Shown one piece after another: positions 9,877 to 19,403 of a DNA stretch of 64,000 nt (its first letter is position 1; every line of letters starts with the position of its first letter). Made by a program: the position numbers and the translations under genes. The stretch spans positions 62,001 to 126,000 of the forward strand of contig NZ_JAXBME010000011.1 in assembly GCF_033963835.1 (NCBI RefSeq). Reading direction: 5' to 3'. This DNA is from Cytobacillus sp. IB215665 (GTDB lineage Bacteria; Bacillota; Bacilli; Bacillales; SM2101). The notes under the pieces are model-generated. The model was not told where the DNA came from. It did no database searches and saw only the letters and a list, made by a program, of their open reading frames with translations.

Positions 9877-12800
9877 ATGTTGTCAACAAAACGAAAGGTC
9901 ATGTACAAAATTACAAGCATTATCCTCGTATTATCTGTTATTTTATCGACAGGCTCTTTAACTCAAGCCAACTCAATTAACAATGATTATACTACTATTG
10001 TCAAAGGAAGAGAGGAAATAAAAAAGCCGTTACAACATGCACCTGGATATAGCGATTTGACAATTTCAGACGCGAGTAGCTTATATGAACGGAATGATGT
10101 TCATAATACGGTTCGAACAAAAAAAGCTAATAACAGCGAAAACAATGTAGTAACAGCAACTAGCACAGTTACAAACTTTGCTTATTTAAATAATTTGTCA
10201 TATGACAGCTTAATAGACTACCTAATATATGATCTTAATAGCGTCGACGATATAGAGGATTTTTGGACGTTTAGCTCAGATGCTGTTGACTTTTATGTTG
10301 ATGAAAGCCGCCATCAAGCATTATTAGACGCAATTGTACAACAAGCTCCTCAGTGGAGCGAAACAGATGATGTAGGTTTAATCAATCTTATAGAGATGGC
10401 GAACAGACCTTTTTATAAATCAGATGAATATCGTGAATTAAGCTTTTATGATGACTTGGAGTACCGAGAGAAAGTAAATCCAGCGATCAATGCAGTGTTA
10501 GACAATCGTAATGTTGGCTTTAGTGACAAGCCTGAAGGCAACTACTTGATCACTCAATTAAGCTGGTTTTTAAATCATGCGGTTACAGATAGTGATGTGT
10601 ACTATAAATTTGGTGATGTTGTTCGGGAGTTTACTACTAATTTGACATTGTATGCTGAATATGATGAAGCAATTGATGCTTATATTGAATTTATTTATTC
10701 ACTTGATTGGCAAACAAAATATAACTTTGGAACAACAGGTTGGGAGTTTAATGCTGGGTTAGATTATTTAATAGAACAAATAACTCGTTTTATTTATGAG
10801 ATGGAAGAAGATTACCGCTTAGTATGGGCATTAGACAACACAATGTGGCTGATCCTTCATTTTAACGTAGGGGGATATCATTCTAATGAGTATTATGGCT
10901 ATGAAGCTATTACAGAAGCTCTTGATACAGTATACAATAGATGGGGTGCAAGGGAATATTTAGCACTTTATCATATTTACTGGCAATATAACGGCGTGGA
11001 TGCAAATGGAACAACTGTAGCCAGAGTGGCACCTTATGATTCATTTGTTGACCGATATTTCGGTAATGAATATGTGTTCGAAGATGGTGAGTTTACAATT
11101 TGGGCAGGAGATGACGTACCAGAGGACAAAATAAAAAGAATGTATTGGGCAGCAAGAGAAGTAAAGTCACAGTTTCATAGGTTTTCTGGGACCGATTATC
11201 CAGCCGACGGACCAGGGAATCCTGATGACAACTTATTATCAATTGTGTATAACAGTAAATTTGAATACCAACTTATGAATGGCTTATTAAATTATGATTA
11301 TAGTGTTGAAAATGGTGGTAGATATATAGAAAGTGAAGGATTATTCTATACATGGGATAGAAGTGTGGCAGCAGGAGATAGTAGGTTTGAATTAGAAGAG
11401 TTGTTTCGACATGAATACACGCATTACTTAATGAGTAGATTTCTAATACCAGGATTTTATGCTGACACTCCTTTGTACGATGACAATAACAATTTACCTT
11501 GGTTCGGCGAAGGCGGTGCCGAATTTTTCGCTGGTTCTACTAGAATTGGTGTAGACGGTAGAAATGTGATGGTTGAGGAAATAGGAGACCCATCCACTAG
11601 GTTTACAGTTGAACAAGTGATAAATGCTACTTATGATTTATATGGTTTTGATTATTATGATTATGCATACAGCTTCTATGATTTTATGGTCAACGGTAAC
11701 AGTGGTGACTATTTATATATTTTAAATGACTTAAATGAAATTGTAGCTAACGAAGATTTTGAAAGAGCTTCAACTCTTTATAAGCAATATGTAGATGATC
11801 TTTCTCAAGATCAAGCAGTCGAGGCAGCATACCAGCAGCATATGAATGAGATGTGGGAAAATTACACGAATGGAGAGTACCGCACTGTTTTAGTAGATGA
11901 TGAGTATTTATACGAGCATTCTGAAAGGTCTATAACACAAATTCAGAATGATATTACTAGTTTGATGAATTTAGATAATGCTGATGTGACAATAAAATCA
12001 TCGACATTCTTTGAAACATTTACGCTTGAAGGAACATATATTAGTGAAAGCTCATCTCGTGGCGAAGCCGTTGATATTGCTGAGATGGATGATGTTACGA
12101 ATACAGTGTTAAATGAACTAGATTATAGTGGCGTTTGGAGTGGTTATAAAACTGTTACTGCTTACTTTGTAAATCATCGAGTCAATTCAAATGGACAATT
12201 CGAGTTTGACGTAGTCTTTCATGGAATTTATGGAGGCGAAACGAATAACAGTGTACCAATTGCAGTGATTAATGCACCTGCTAGTGTTGTAGTTAATGAA
12301 TCGACTTTATTCACAGGTGATGGTTCATATGATGAAGACGGCTCTATTGTGAAATATGAATGGGATTTTGGAGATGGAAACATAAGCTTAGAGGAAAACC
12401 CGATTCATATTTATGAAGAAGTCGGCTCATTTGTCGTAACATTATCGGTAACAGATAATGAAGGATCTACTGGTTATATCACTAAGACGATAGTTGTAGA
12501 AGAATCTGGTGCAGAAGGCACTGAAACGGAACCAAATAACCGAAAATCTGCTGCAAATAACATACGGTTTGAAGGTGAAATTAGTGGCTCTTTAGATTAT
12601 GCAACGGGAGATCATACAGACTGGTTTTACTTTGATGTTGATGGAGCAGGCGATATCGTTGTAGATGTAACAATAACAGGTGGAGATATTAATGTCTTAG
12701 TAGAAGATGAAAATGGTAATCGTATAGGCGAGCCGTTAAGAAATAATACAATGACACTATCCACAGGAAGGTATTATGTAATCGCTTATACATGGTCTGG

Positions 12801-13434
12801 AGAATCTGCTGATTATACTATGTCAGTATCTTACGATAATACTAGTACAAATATTGCTCCGGTAGCTATCATAAACGCACCTAGTAGTGTAATTGTAAAT
12901 GAAGCAGTTACGTTCAATAGTACTGATTCGTATGATGAAGATGGGTGGATAACTTCTTACGAGTGGGATTTCGGTGACGGTCATACGAGTTCAATTGCAA
13001 ATCCAACACATGTTTATGAAGAAGTAGGTTCGTTTGATGTGCAATTAACTGTTACCGATGATTTTGGAGAAACGAGTGTGACAATAGTTAGTATCAATGT
13101 TCATGATGATGTACAAATAACCGAAACTGAGCCAAACAATCGAAAATCTAATGCGAATTTCATTGGAGAAAGTATTGTTGGATCTCTTGAATATGAAGTA
13201 GGAGATCATACTGATTGGTACTATTTTGATATGGTGGATGATGGAGAAGTGACAATTGACCTTAATCAATCAGGTGGAAATTATAATGTTGTAGTTGAGA
13301 ATGAGAATGGTGAAATTGTAGCAGAGCCACTTCATGACAATGTTTTTCACCTCCCAATGGGTACTTACTACATTATAGCTTATACATGGTCCGGGGAGGA
13401 AATAGTCGATTATTCGATTCAAATCACAAAGTAA
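9877..13434 (+). CDS. Secreted M9 collagenase with alternating PKD-PPC-PKD-PPC tail
   Basis: A 1185-residue secreted zinc collagenase, paralogue of the gene at 4499. Start ATG 9877 is chosen over the TTG at 9781 because AAAGGAGG lies at 9865-9872 and a proper signal peptide (MLSTKRKVMYKITS, hydrophobic core, TQANS) follows. Catalytic motif HEYTH at 512-516, third ligand Glu545 in WFGEGGAEF. The tail is PKD (about 790-875), PPC (882-985), PKD (990-1075), PPC (1082-1185). Compared with its paralogue it has an extra PKD, consistent with duplication of a PKD-PPC unit. All active-site residues are present. A strong terminator follows. Confidence 0.93.
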   Translation: MLSTKRKVMYKITSIILVLSVILSTGSLTQANSINNDYTTIVKGREEIKKPLQHAPGYSDLTISDASSLYERNDVHNTVRTKKANNSENNVVTATSTVTNFAYLNNLSYDSLIDYLIYDLNSVDDIEDFWTFSSDAVDFYVDESRHQALLDAIVQQAPQWSETDDVGLINLIEMANRPFYKSDEYRELSFYDDLEYREKVNPAINAVLDNRNVGFSDKPEGNYLITQLSWFLNHAVTDSDVYYKFGDVVREFTTNLTLYAEYDEAIDAYIEFIYSLDWQTKYNFGTTGWEFNAGLDYLIEQITRFIYEMEEDYRLVWALDNTMWLILHFNVGGYHSNEYYGYEAITEALDTVYNRWGAREYLALYHIYWQYNGVDANGTTVARVAPYDSFVDRYFGNEYVFEDGEFTIWAGDDVPEDKIKRMYWAAREVKSQFHRFSGTDYPADGPGNPDDNLLSIVYNSKFEYQLMNGLLNYDYSVENGGRYIESEGLFYTWDRSVAAGDSRFELEELFRHEYTHYLMSRFLIPGFYADTPLYDDNNNLPWFGEGGAEFFAGSTRIGVDGRNVMVEEIGDPSTRFTVEQVINATYDLYGFDYYDYAYSFYDFMVNGNSGDYLYILNDLNEIVANEDFERASTLYKQYVDDLSQDQAVEAAYQQHMNEMWENYTNGEYRTVLVDDEYLYEHSERSITQIQNDITSLMNLDNADVTIKSSTFFETFTLEGTYISESSSRGEAVDIAEMDDVTNTVLNELDYSGVWSGYKTVTAYFVNHRVNSNGQFEFDVVFHGIYGGETNNSVPIAVINAPASVVVNESTLFTGDGSYDEDGSIVKYEWDFGDGNISLEENPIHIYEEVGSFVVTLSVTDNEGSTGYITKTIVVEESGAEGTETEPNNRKSAANNIRFEGEISGSLDYATGDHTDWFYFDVDGAGDIVVDVTITGGDINVLVEDENGNRIGEPLRNNTMTLSTGRYYVIAYTWSGESADYTMSVSYDNTSTNIAPVAIINAPSSVIVNEAVTFNSTDSYDEDGWITSYEWDFGDGHTSSIANPTHVYEEVGSFDVQLTVTDDFGETSVTIVSINVHDDVQITETEPNNRKSNANFIGESIVGSLEYEVGDHTDWYYFDMVDDGEVTIDLNQSGGNYNVVVENENGEIVAEPLHDNVFHLPMGTYYIIAYTWSGEEIVDYSIQITK

Positions 13435-13775
13435 ATTCGTAATCTTAACTTTCCAAACCTACAAGGAATCCGTATTTCAGTTTAATAAAAAAGCAATAGA
13501 CCAAATCTACTCGATGATTTGGTCTTTTTCATATCTGTAGTGAAAAGAGAGTTGAAAGGCGATAGTGTAAAAAACCGCTGTGTTCGTCTATAAGCTACGG
13601 TTAACGATCAGTGTATGTGATTGTTTTACAAAAACCAGCGTCTAATTCCCTTATAATAGTTGTAAGTACTTGTTCACTGGTGGTTGTTTTAACTGATGCG
13701 ATAACTGTTAACGTGTTGGAATGATATAGATGTGTTAACGCAGATACCCTTATTTACGTTTATAGTTAGCACCTG
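13435..13775. other. Intergenic region, convergent
   Basis: Apart from the collagenase terminator nothing stands out. It separates the converging collagenase gene and the minus-strand acetyltransferase pseudogene. Confidence 0.5.
13498..13530 (+). terminator. Rho-independent terminator after the second collagenase
   Basis: A perfect 10-base stem AGACCAAATC (13498-13507) pairs with GATTTGGTCT (13516-13525), followed by TTTTTC. It is 64 bases after the stop. Confidence 0.9.
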
Positions 13776-14245
13776 TTAAATAATTTTAAGTTCCATTCTT
13801 CTACTCTTTGTAGTCATTCCGATTGACCTATAAAACTCAATGGCAGATGTATTTTTCTCGGACACTCCCAATTCAATACTATCAACTGTGAGACTCTTCC
13901 CGAAATCAAAAACATATGTAGTTAGCTTTTTTCCGATGCCTTTCTTCCTATGCGTTTCAGCAACTGATAAACTGTTAATATATAATACTTTCCTCGCTCT
14001 GACAAAAGAATTTTCGGCTGTTTCTTCTTCCTTCGTCACTATAACTCCGACTATATCCTTGCCTACGTTAGCCACAAAAATATGTTGTTTACCATCTTTC
14101 AATTGACGTTCAAAGAATTCTTGCTCGACTGGATTCGGATTGTCTATGTATAAATCTGGTCTTGCACGTACGTGTGAACCTGCTTAAATAAAGGCAACAA
14201 TAACTCGTAGTCGTTCATCTCAGCTTTTCGAATAGATATATCCAT
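13776..14245 (-). pseudogene. GNAT family N-acetyltransferase, frameshifted
   Basis: The gene starts at ATG 14245 with AAGGGGAAAG upstream and reads MDISIRKAEMNDYELLLPLF, the usual GNAT beginning, then breaks near 14167-14179. The downstream frame resumes with VRARPDLY and runs to 13776, including the acetyl-CoA loop RKKGIGKKL and the C-terminal AIEFYRSIGM block. The break fits a gain of two bases in a CACAC run (CACACGTACG where CACGTACG would restore the frame). The intact product would be about 156 residues, normal for GNAT. Either a true pseudogene or a sequencing error. Confidence 0.75.
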
Positions 14246-14386
14246 ATTTTTTTCTTTCCCCTTAAAGATTGCTGCTTTTAGCATTTCTCACTCTTGCCCT
14301 GAAATACTCTCTATTTAGAGTCCTTTAGTTGAGAAAAAACTTTCTTTATATATGAACATAAAATTCCACAAACCTTTTTCTTTACG

Positions 14387-14548
14387 CCTCTTATCGTAAA
14401 CATTGTTGCTATTGTAATCAAATTAGTACTATAAATAGTGATTGAATGGTATTAGTCATCGTTATTCAAATGAAAAGATGCCACGAACGCTAGGTGTATC
14501 CGTGCTTATATCTTAGTACGTAGATCAACAATCAATACGACCACAGTT
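14387..14548 (+). repeat. Dispersed MITE-like repeat, copy 3
   Basis: Left end CCTCTTATCGTAAACATTGT followed by TGCT, core AAAAGATGCCACGAACGCTA then GGTGTATCCGTG, right end TCTTAGTACG, ATCAACAATC and GACCACAG. It is the best forward example with all blocks. Confidence 0.65.
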
Positions 14549-14869
14549 TTCCTTATCATTTTAAAACCACAATATTTCACAAAAATGGATAAAGAACAAG
14601 CGTAACTTAAAACTACCATAATTAATGGATTAATCCCCCCGCCTTTATAGCTCGATCTTTCAATTAGTTGGCATAGAGTCACCAACTGATAAATCAGAAG
14701 CTGATCTTTTGTTCAATGAATGAAGCAACTCCACTATGGAAGCTATAAGCATTATTCTTTTCAAAATCCCTCTTTTCGCTTTATGATTAATAAGAGCACG
14801 TAAATTTTATCTATTCGAAATAGTAAGTCGTTCATGCGAATAGTAATATTAATACATTTAATATTGATG

Positions 14870-14946
14870 AAGGCTGTTTTCGGATTTGTTGCTTTTCGTA
14901 CTAAGAAATAAAATACGTATATATGAAGTGTTCGTGGCACCTTTTC
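14870..14946 (-). repeat. Dispersed MITE-like repeat, copy 4 (reverse, partial)
   Basis: On the minus strand it reads AGGTGCCACGAACACTTC, then CGTATTTTATTTCTTAGTAC, GAAAAGCAACAA and GAAAACAGCC. This is the right half of the element; the left end is not recognisable. Confidence 0.6.
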
Positions 14947-15092
14947 TCATTTTAAAATAAAATCTATTGCATAAATTTATACACTTCTGTAATATTTTAT
15001 CTCAATTTCAACAAAATTTCCGAAATGAACCTTGATGGAAAATGACTTCTTTTGGTTTCTATTAGTAATTTAATAAGTGAAGGTGGGTTTAA

Positions 15093-16472
15093 ATGACTTC
15101 AATTTCTGTTCCTGCTAGCAAACAGGCGCACAATGAACAGATACAAGAAAACAAAATTGTCCTTATATGGAGTTTTACTGTATGGCTTGTTGTTATGAAT
15201 ACAACGATGTTTAATGTAGCATTGCCGAGTGTGCTACAAGATTTATCTTTATCTTCTTCGTCAGCATCATGGATTGTTTCTGCATATTCAGTGTCTTTTG
15301 CTATTGCAACGTTAACATTTAGTCGACTATCTGACTATATTCCCATTTCAAGGCTGTTACTTATAGGCTTGACAATATTAGGTGTTGCATCCGTATTAGG
15401 GTTTCTCTCTCAAAGCTTTTTAGTATTGCTTGTTGCACGAATATTTCAAGCTGCTGGAGCGGGGGCGGTTCCAGGACTTGCTATGGTGCTTGCAAGTCGT
15501 TACATTCCACTTTCTAGAAGAGGGAAGGCGATGGCACTTATTTCATCGGCTGCTTCACTAGGTTTTGGGTTAGGTCCTGTAATAGGTGGGGCAATTACGC
15601 AATATTTGGGCTGGAATTATCTTTTCGCTGTAACAGGTCTCGTTTTACTGTTTATTCCTATTTTTTTGAAACTATTACCTCATGAGGAAGTGAAGAAGGT
15701 AAAGTTTGATACGATTGGTGGAATTCTTACTGCTTTATGTGTAACTGGCTTGTTATTGTTTCTTTCAACTTTTTCGTATGTCATTTTAATAACTACAATT
15801 ATGTTAATTTTTATTATGTGGAGACATATAGGTAAAATTGAACTTCCATTTATTCAACCGGCACTACTTAAAAATAAACAATATTTAAAGCTATTATTTA
15901 TTGCTTTTTCTGCATTTATAATACACTTTGCCTCCTTATTCTTATTACCACTTATTTTAGCAAATGTGTATAATATGGAACCTGCTGCAATTGGGATGAT
16001 TATTTTTCCTGGTGCGATTTTATCTGCAGTAGCTGCACAGTTTATTGGAAGATTAATAGATAAATTCGGCAATATACCTTTAATCATTTTCGGACAAACG
16101 TTTCTTATGATTGCGACTGTTTTATTTGCAATCCTAGCTAGTATATCTCCATACTTCATCCTTGTAACATATATGTTCATGAGTGTTGGTTTTTCTGCAC
16201 TTACTTCAAGTATTTCTAATGAATTAACGAGGATTTTACCTAGTTCTGAAATAGGATCTGGTATGGGAATGGCACAATTAACGCAATTCATTGGAGGCGC
16301 ATTTGGTGTAACATTAACAGGGATATTATTGACGATGCAACAACAAAAAGGGTTAGTAGCAGAGATGAGTCATAGGAATATTTTTATCGTTTTATCGATG
16401 CTGCTTTTATTGGCTATTATAATGTTTGCACTATATGCACGACATAAGAATCAATTGGAAAGGGGAGAATAG
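15093..16472 (+). CDS. MFS drug exporter, Tet(K)/Tet(L)-like (DHA2 class)
   Basis: A 459-residue integral membrane protein of the major facilitator superfamily, expected to export a drug or monovalent cation in exchange for protons. It has the length of Tet(K)/Tet(L) (about 458) and shares landmarks: an N-terminal membrane helix ending NVALPSVLQDL, a loop resembling motif A (FSRLSDYIPISR), RIFQAAGAGAVPGL in helix 4, and the antiporter motif C GFGLGPVIGG (residues of about 150-160). ATG start with AAGGTGGG upstream. No regulator sits beside it and no tetracycline attenuator is obvious, so the substrate is unknown. Confidence 0.85.
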   Translation: MTSISVPASKQAHNEQIQENKIVLIWSFTVWLVVMNTTMFNVALPSVLQDLSLSSSSASWIVSAYSVSFAIATLTFSRLSDYIPISRLLLIGLTILGVASVLGFLSQSFLVLLVARIFQAAGAGAVPGLAMVLASRYIPLSRRGKAMALISSAASLGFGLGPVIGGAITQYLGWNYLFAVTGLVLLFIPIFLKLLPHEEVKKVKFDTIGGILTALCVTGLLLFLSTFSYVILITTIMLIFIMWRHIGKIELPFIQPALLKNKQYLKLLFIAFSAFIIHFASLFLLPLILANVYNMEPAAIGMIIFPGAILSAVAAQFIGRLIDKFGNIPLIIFGQTFLMIATVLFAILASISPYFILVTYMFMSVGFSALTSSISNELTRILPSSEIGSGMGMAQLTQFIGGAFGVTLTGILLTMQQQKGLVAEMSHRNIFIVLSMLLLLAIIMFALYARHKNQLERGE

Positions 16473-16565
16473 TTTTTACTAGATGAAACTTTTTTTGACA
16501 CCTATTAATAGTAAAGTTTGAGGAAAAAAGGTTGCTCTAGACCCACACGATGTATAGTTGATATC

Positions 16566-16579
16566 ATGTTACGTAACAT
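16566..16579. promoter_or_regulatory. Perfect 14-base palindrome before the CDF gene
   Basis: ATGTTACGTAACAT is perfectly self-complementary and ends 4 bases before the ribosome binding site GGAGGGG. The position suits an operator that blocks the promoter or early transcription. The regulator is unknown. Confidence 0.35.
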
Positions 16580-16596
16580 AAGTGGAGGGGTAAATT

Positions 16597-17466
16597 ATGG
16601 AGCAACAAAAATATCAAGAACTAAAAATGGGTGAACGTGGCGCAATGATAAGTATCATTGCTTATATATGCTTGTCAACTTTGAAATTATTAATTGGGAA
16701 TATGGCAAATTCTCAAGCATTAATCGCTGATGGACTAAATAATGCAACAGACATCATTGCATCAGTAGCAGTGTTAGTTGGCCTTAAATTTTCTAGGAAG
16801 CCACCCGATAAAAATCATCCATACGGCCATTGGAAAGCTGAAACTGTTGCCTCACTCATTGCTTCATTTATTATGATGTTTGTAGGTATACAAGTGTTAT
16901 ATGACGCAGTTGTCTCCGTAGTTAATGGACAACACCAATCCCCTGATATGATTTCTGCATGGACAGGTGTTGTTGGTGCATTAGTCATGTATTTTGTATA
17001 CCTTTATAACAAAAAATTAGGAACAAAGATAAAAAGTCAAGCAGTACTCGCAGCAGCTAAAGATAACCTATCAGATGCATGGGTTAGTATAGGAACTGCA
17101 GTAGGTATAATCGGTTCTCAGCTAAATTTGCCTTGGTTAGATCCTCTAACTGCAATCATAGTAGCAATTCTTATTTGCAAAACAGCATGGGGAATCTTTC
17201 AAGATGCATCGCTACATTTAACAGACGGTTTTGATGAAGAGCTCATAAGCTGTTACAAAGAAACAGTTCTTAGTTTATATGGCGTAAAAGGGGTAAAAGA
17301 GATTAGAGGAAGGAGATATGGGAATAACGCTGTAGTAGACATTGTTATTCTTGTGAATTCTAATTTAAATATCCGTGATGCTCATGATATATCGACAATG
17401 GTGGAAAATGTTTTAATAAAGGAACATGAGGTATATGATATCCATGTGCACGTCGAGCCTAATTAG
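16597..17466 (+). CDS. Cation diffusion facilitator (CDF) efflux protein
   Basis: A 289-residue membrane transporter of the CDF family, which exports divalent metal ions using the proton gradient. Six membrane segments lie in residues of about 15-205, followed by a cytoplasmic metal-binding domain (about 210-289) ending VHVHVEP. The transport-site residues are Asp45 and Asn49 in helix 2 (DGLNN) and Asp156 and Asp160 in helix 5 (DNLSD). An Asp pair rather than His-Asp in helix 5 favours Mn over Zn, as in the Bacillus MneP/MneS proteins; this is inference. NHPYGHWKAE is the conserved loop 2-3. ATG start with GGAGGGG. It is not in an operon with the exporter. Confidence 0.85.
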   Translation: MEQQKYQELKMGERGAMISIIAYICLSTLKLLIGNMANSQALIADGLNNATDIIASVAVLVGLKFSRKPPDKNHPYGHWKAETVASLIASFIMMFVGIQVLYDAVVSVVNGQHQSPDMISAWTGVVGALVMYFVYLYNKKLGTKIKSQAVLAAAKDNLSDAWVSIGTAVGIIGSQLNLPWLDPLTAIIVAILICKTAWGIFQDASLHLTDGFDEELISCYKETVLSLYGVKGVKEIRGRRYGNNAVVDIVILVNSNLNIRDAHDISTMVENVLIKEHEVYDIHVHVEPN

Positions 17467-17493
17467 GGACTTAACTTAAAGAAAAGAGAATGT

Positions 17494-17540
17494 CAGCTGT
17501 TTAAACATAAAGTGTATCGACATGTTTAAACAGCTGTTTC
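17494..17540 (+). terminator. Hairpin terminator after the CDF gene
   Basis: A perfect 15-base stem: CAGCTGTTTAAACAT (17494-17508) pairs with 17522-17536, followed by TTTCTGTG. The T-run is short, but position and stem strength support a terminator. Confidence 0.75.
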
Positions 17541-17921
17541 TGTGCAAAAATTAAACTTAGTCTTTTTTGCATACAACTATTATTTATTTCGGTTGAACTG
17601 ATTTGTAATTATTTAGAAACTATTTTATCAATCAAAGTCTTTATTTAGCTATATTTGAGCATCCCCTCGTAAAATAAGTTTTTTGAATAAATAACGTATC
17701 TGAAAAATAACTTACTCATTTTATTAGATATTTCGTTAGATAATAAGAGTACCAAACATAATTTTTCACTCTTATTAAAACATATACACATATGTACATT
17801 TGATAGCAATTGATTGATAAAACATAGGTCGATAATTTTTTGTTTAGTTTATTTTAGTCAATGAATAGCAGTTAGGTAATAACAAACAATAATAAGACTA
17901 ACATTTATAGGTGGGATGAAT
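17541..17921. other. Intergenic region
   Basis: AT-rich, about 380 bases, with no gene or strong repeat that I can see. It presumably contains the promoter for the deacetylase-like gene. Confidence 0.5.
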
Positions 17922-18692
17922 TTGAAACGTTTTATTATTTGTTTACTTTTGCTTTTTGTTGGCATATTAGCACCGCATACTGTATATGGGGAAGAAACTA
18001 TAATAAAGTCAGCAATAATAATTGATGATTTTGGTGGTGGAGATGGAGGGGTTATGGAGTTTCTGAAAAGTGATATTCCAATCACAGTTGCTGTTATGCC
18101 TTTTGCCGAGAACTCAATTGAACATGCTATGTTAGCACATAAAAATGGTTTTGAGATCATGGTCCATTTACCTATGCAGCCGAAGAAAGGAAAAAAATCA
18201 TGGTTAGGTCCCAAGCCTATTACGATTGACCTTCCTGTATCAGAAGTGAAAAGAAGAGTAACTGAAGCAATCGAAAGTGTTCCTTATGCTAAAGGACTAA
18301 ATAATCATATGGGGTCTCTCGTTGTCGAAAACGAAGACATAGTCAGAGCTATCGTTGAAGTAGTAAAACAGAAAGATATGTATATTGTAGATAGTGGTAC
18401 CAGCCCTAAATCCAAGTTTCCTGAAATTGCTGAAGAGCTAAGTGTACCTATCTTGAAAAGAGATATCTTTCTAGATGATGTTTCATCTGTTTCACATGTG
18501 AGTAATCAAATGTTAAAATTAGCAGAAGTGGCTGAAGAGCAAGGAGCCGGGATTGCAATTGGACATGTTGGTGTCACAGGTAAAGTTTGTTATACTGGAA
18601 TTTCACAATCAATGAAGCAATTTAAGGAACGAAACATTGAAATTGTTCCAGTATCTGACCTAATTGATGATAAGTATTTTGAATTTGAATAA
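17922..18692 (+). CDS. Divergent polysaccharide deacetylase family protein (YibQ-like)
   Basis: A 256-residue exported protein. A signal peptide (1-23, cleaved near TVYGEE) is followed by the fold of the divergent polysaccharide deacetylase family (DUF610), with IIIDDFG at about 31-37, a TVAVMPF strand, MVHLPMQP, LNNHMGS and IVDSGTS. These replace the metal and catalytic motifs of ordinary NodB deacetylases. The biochemical role in Bacillus is not established; a cell-envelope function is likely. TTG at 17922 is preferred over ATG at 17916 because AGGTGGG would abut the ATG with no spacing. Transcribed alone. Confidence 0.8.
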   Translation: MKRFIICLLLLFVGILAPHTVYGEETIIKSAIIIDDFGGGDGGVMEFLKSDIPITVAVMPFAENSIEHAMLAHKNGFEIMVHLPMQPKKGKKSWLGPKPITIDLPVSEVKRRVTEAIESVPYAKGLNNHMGSLVVENEDIVRAIVEVVKQKDMYIVDSGTSPKSKFPEIAEELSVPILKRDIFLDDVSSVSHVSNQMLKLAEVAEEQGAGIAIGHVGVTGKVCYTGISQSMKQFKERNIEIVPVSDLIDDKYFEFE

Positions 18693-18980
18693 GGTAATTT
18701 CACATAGCGTGTTGTTTTTACGTGTCGTCCTTTATTCTCAAGACTATTTATAGGAATAAAATTAACTTTTTTTTACCCATTCTGTTAGTAAGATTATTAT
18801 AAAGGGTTTAAAAAACATATACAACGAAACACAAGGCAAGAACGTTGGATTATGATTTATGGTAAAATGTAAGATAGGATTTAACTATTTTTATCTATTG
18901 TTTAATACAGTTCAACATAATTATTCGGTCAATTGATTAATTATTTTTGGGTCAAGGGAAGTATAAAGGGAGAGGAATTA

Positions 18981-19262
18981 ATGAATATTATTAGTCATTC
19001 AGTTGAAAAACTAAAAGATCCTACAGGGATTTTAGTTGGAGATAGATACGAATTTCTTTTACATATTGAACTACCAGAAGATGATGACTTATATAGTCCT
19101 GAAGGTTTATATATAAAAGTTATCTTTGCAGCTTATGAAGATGATTATAAAGTTGCGCAATATCAAATTTTTGAAAAAAATACAAATAAATATTATGATT
19201 GGGCTTTAGACGCAGAGGAAGAAATCCAAGTATTTAACTATTGTAAACAAAACTTTCAATAA
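18981..19262 (+). CDS. Small conserved protein (DUF6509-like)
   Basis: A 93-residue acidic cytoplasmic protein with an alternating strand pattern. The beginning SVEKLKDPTGILVGDRYEFL and the stretch LPEDDDLYSPEGLYIKVIF match what I remember of the DUF6509 family in Bacillus; function unknown. Start at ATG 18981 because GGGAGAGG lies just upstream; a TTG 48 bases earlier has no site. It precedes the DEAD-box helicase by 140 bases without an obvious terminator. Confidence 0.65.
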   Translation: MNIISHSVEKLKDPTGILVGDRYEFLLHIELPEDDDLYSPEGLYIKVIFAAYEDDYKVAQYQIFEKNTNKYYDWALDAEEEIQVFNYCKQNFQ

Positions 19263-19403
19263 ATATAGGGTTTAAGAAGGGCGATATCTCACTAGGGGTA
19301 CTGTCCTTTCATCGTTTTAGGATGATGTTCATATCGTTCGTGCCTAGGGTAGACCGCATAGATTAAACAAAACGTAACACGTATAAGAAAGCAGGTATAG
19401 CAA

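Larger units (their letters stand above)
14246..15092. other. Intergenic region with two opposed repeat copies
   Basis: It holds repeat copy 3 (forward, 14387-14548) and copy 4 (reverse, 14870-14946). Between them is an AT-rich stretch with a short hairpin (AGTTGG and CCAACT near 14670-14690). No credible gene is seen. The promoter of the downstream exporter should lie in the last 100 bases. Confidence 0.5.

Noticed and set aside
15093-16472. Tetracycline resistance gene tet(L)
   Set aside because: Shared layout and length only; residues differ widely and there is no leader attenuator, so I call only the transporter class.
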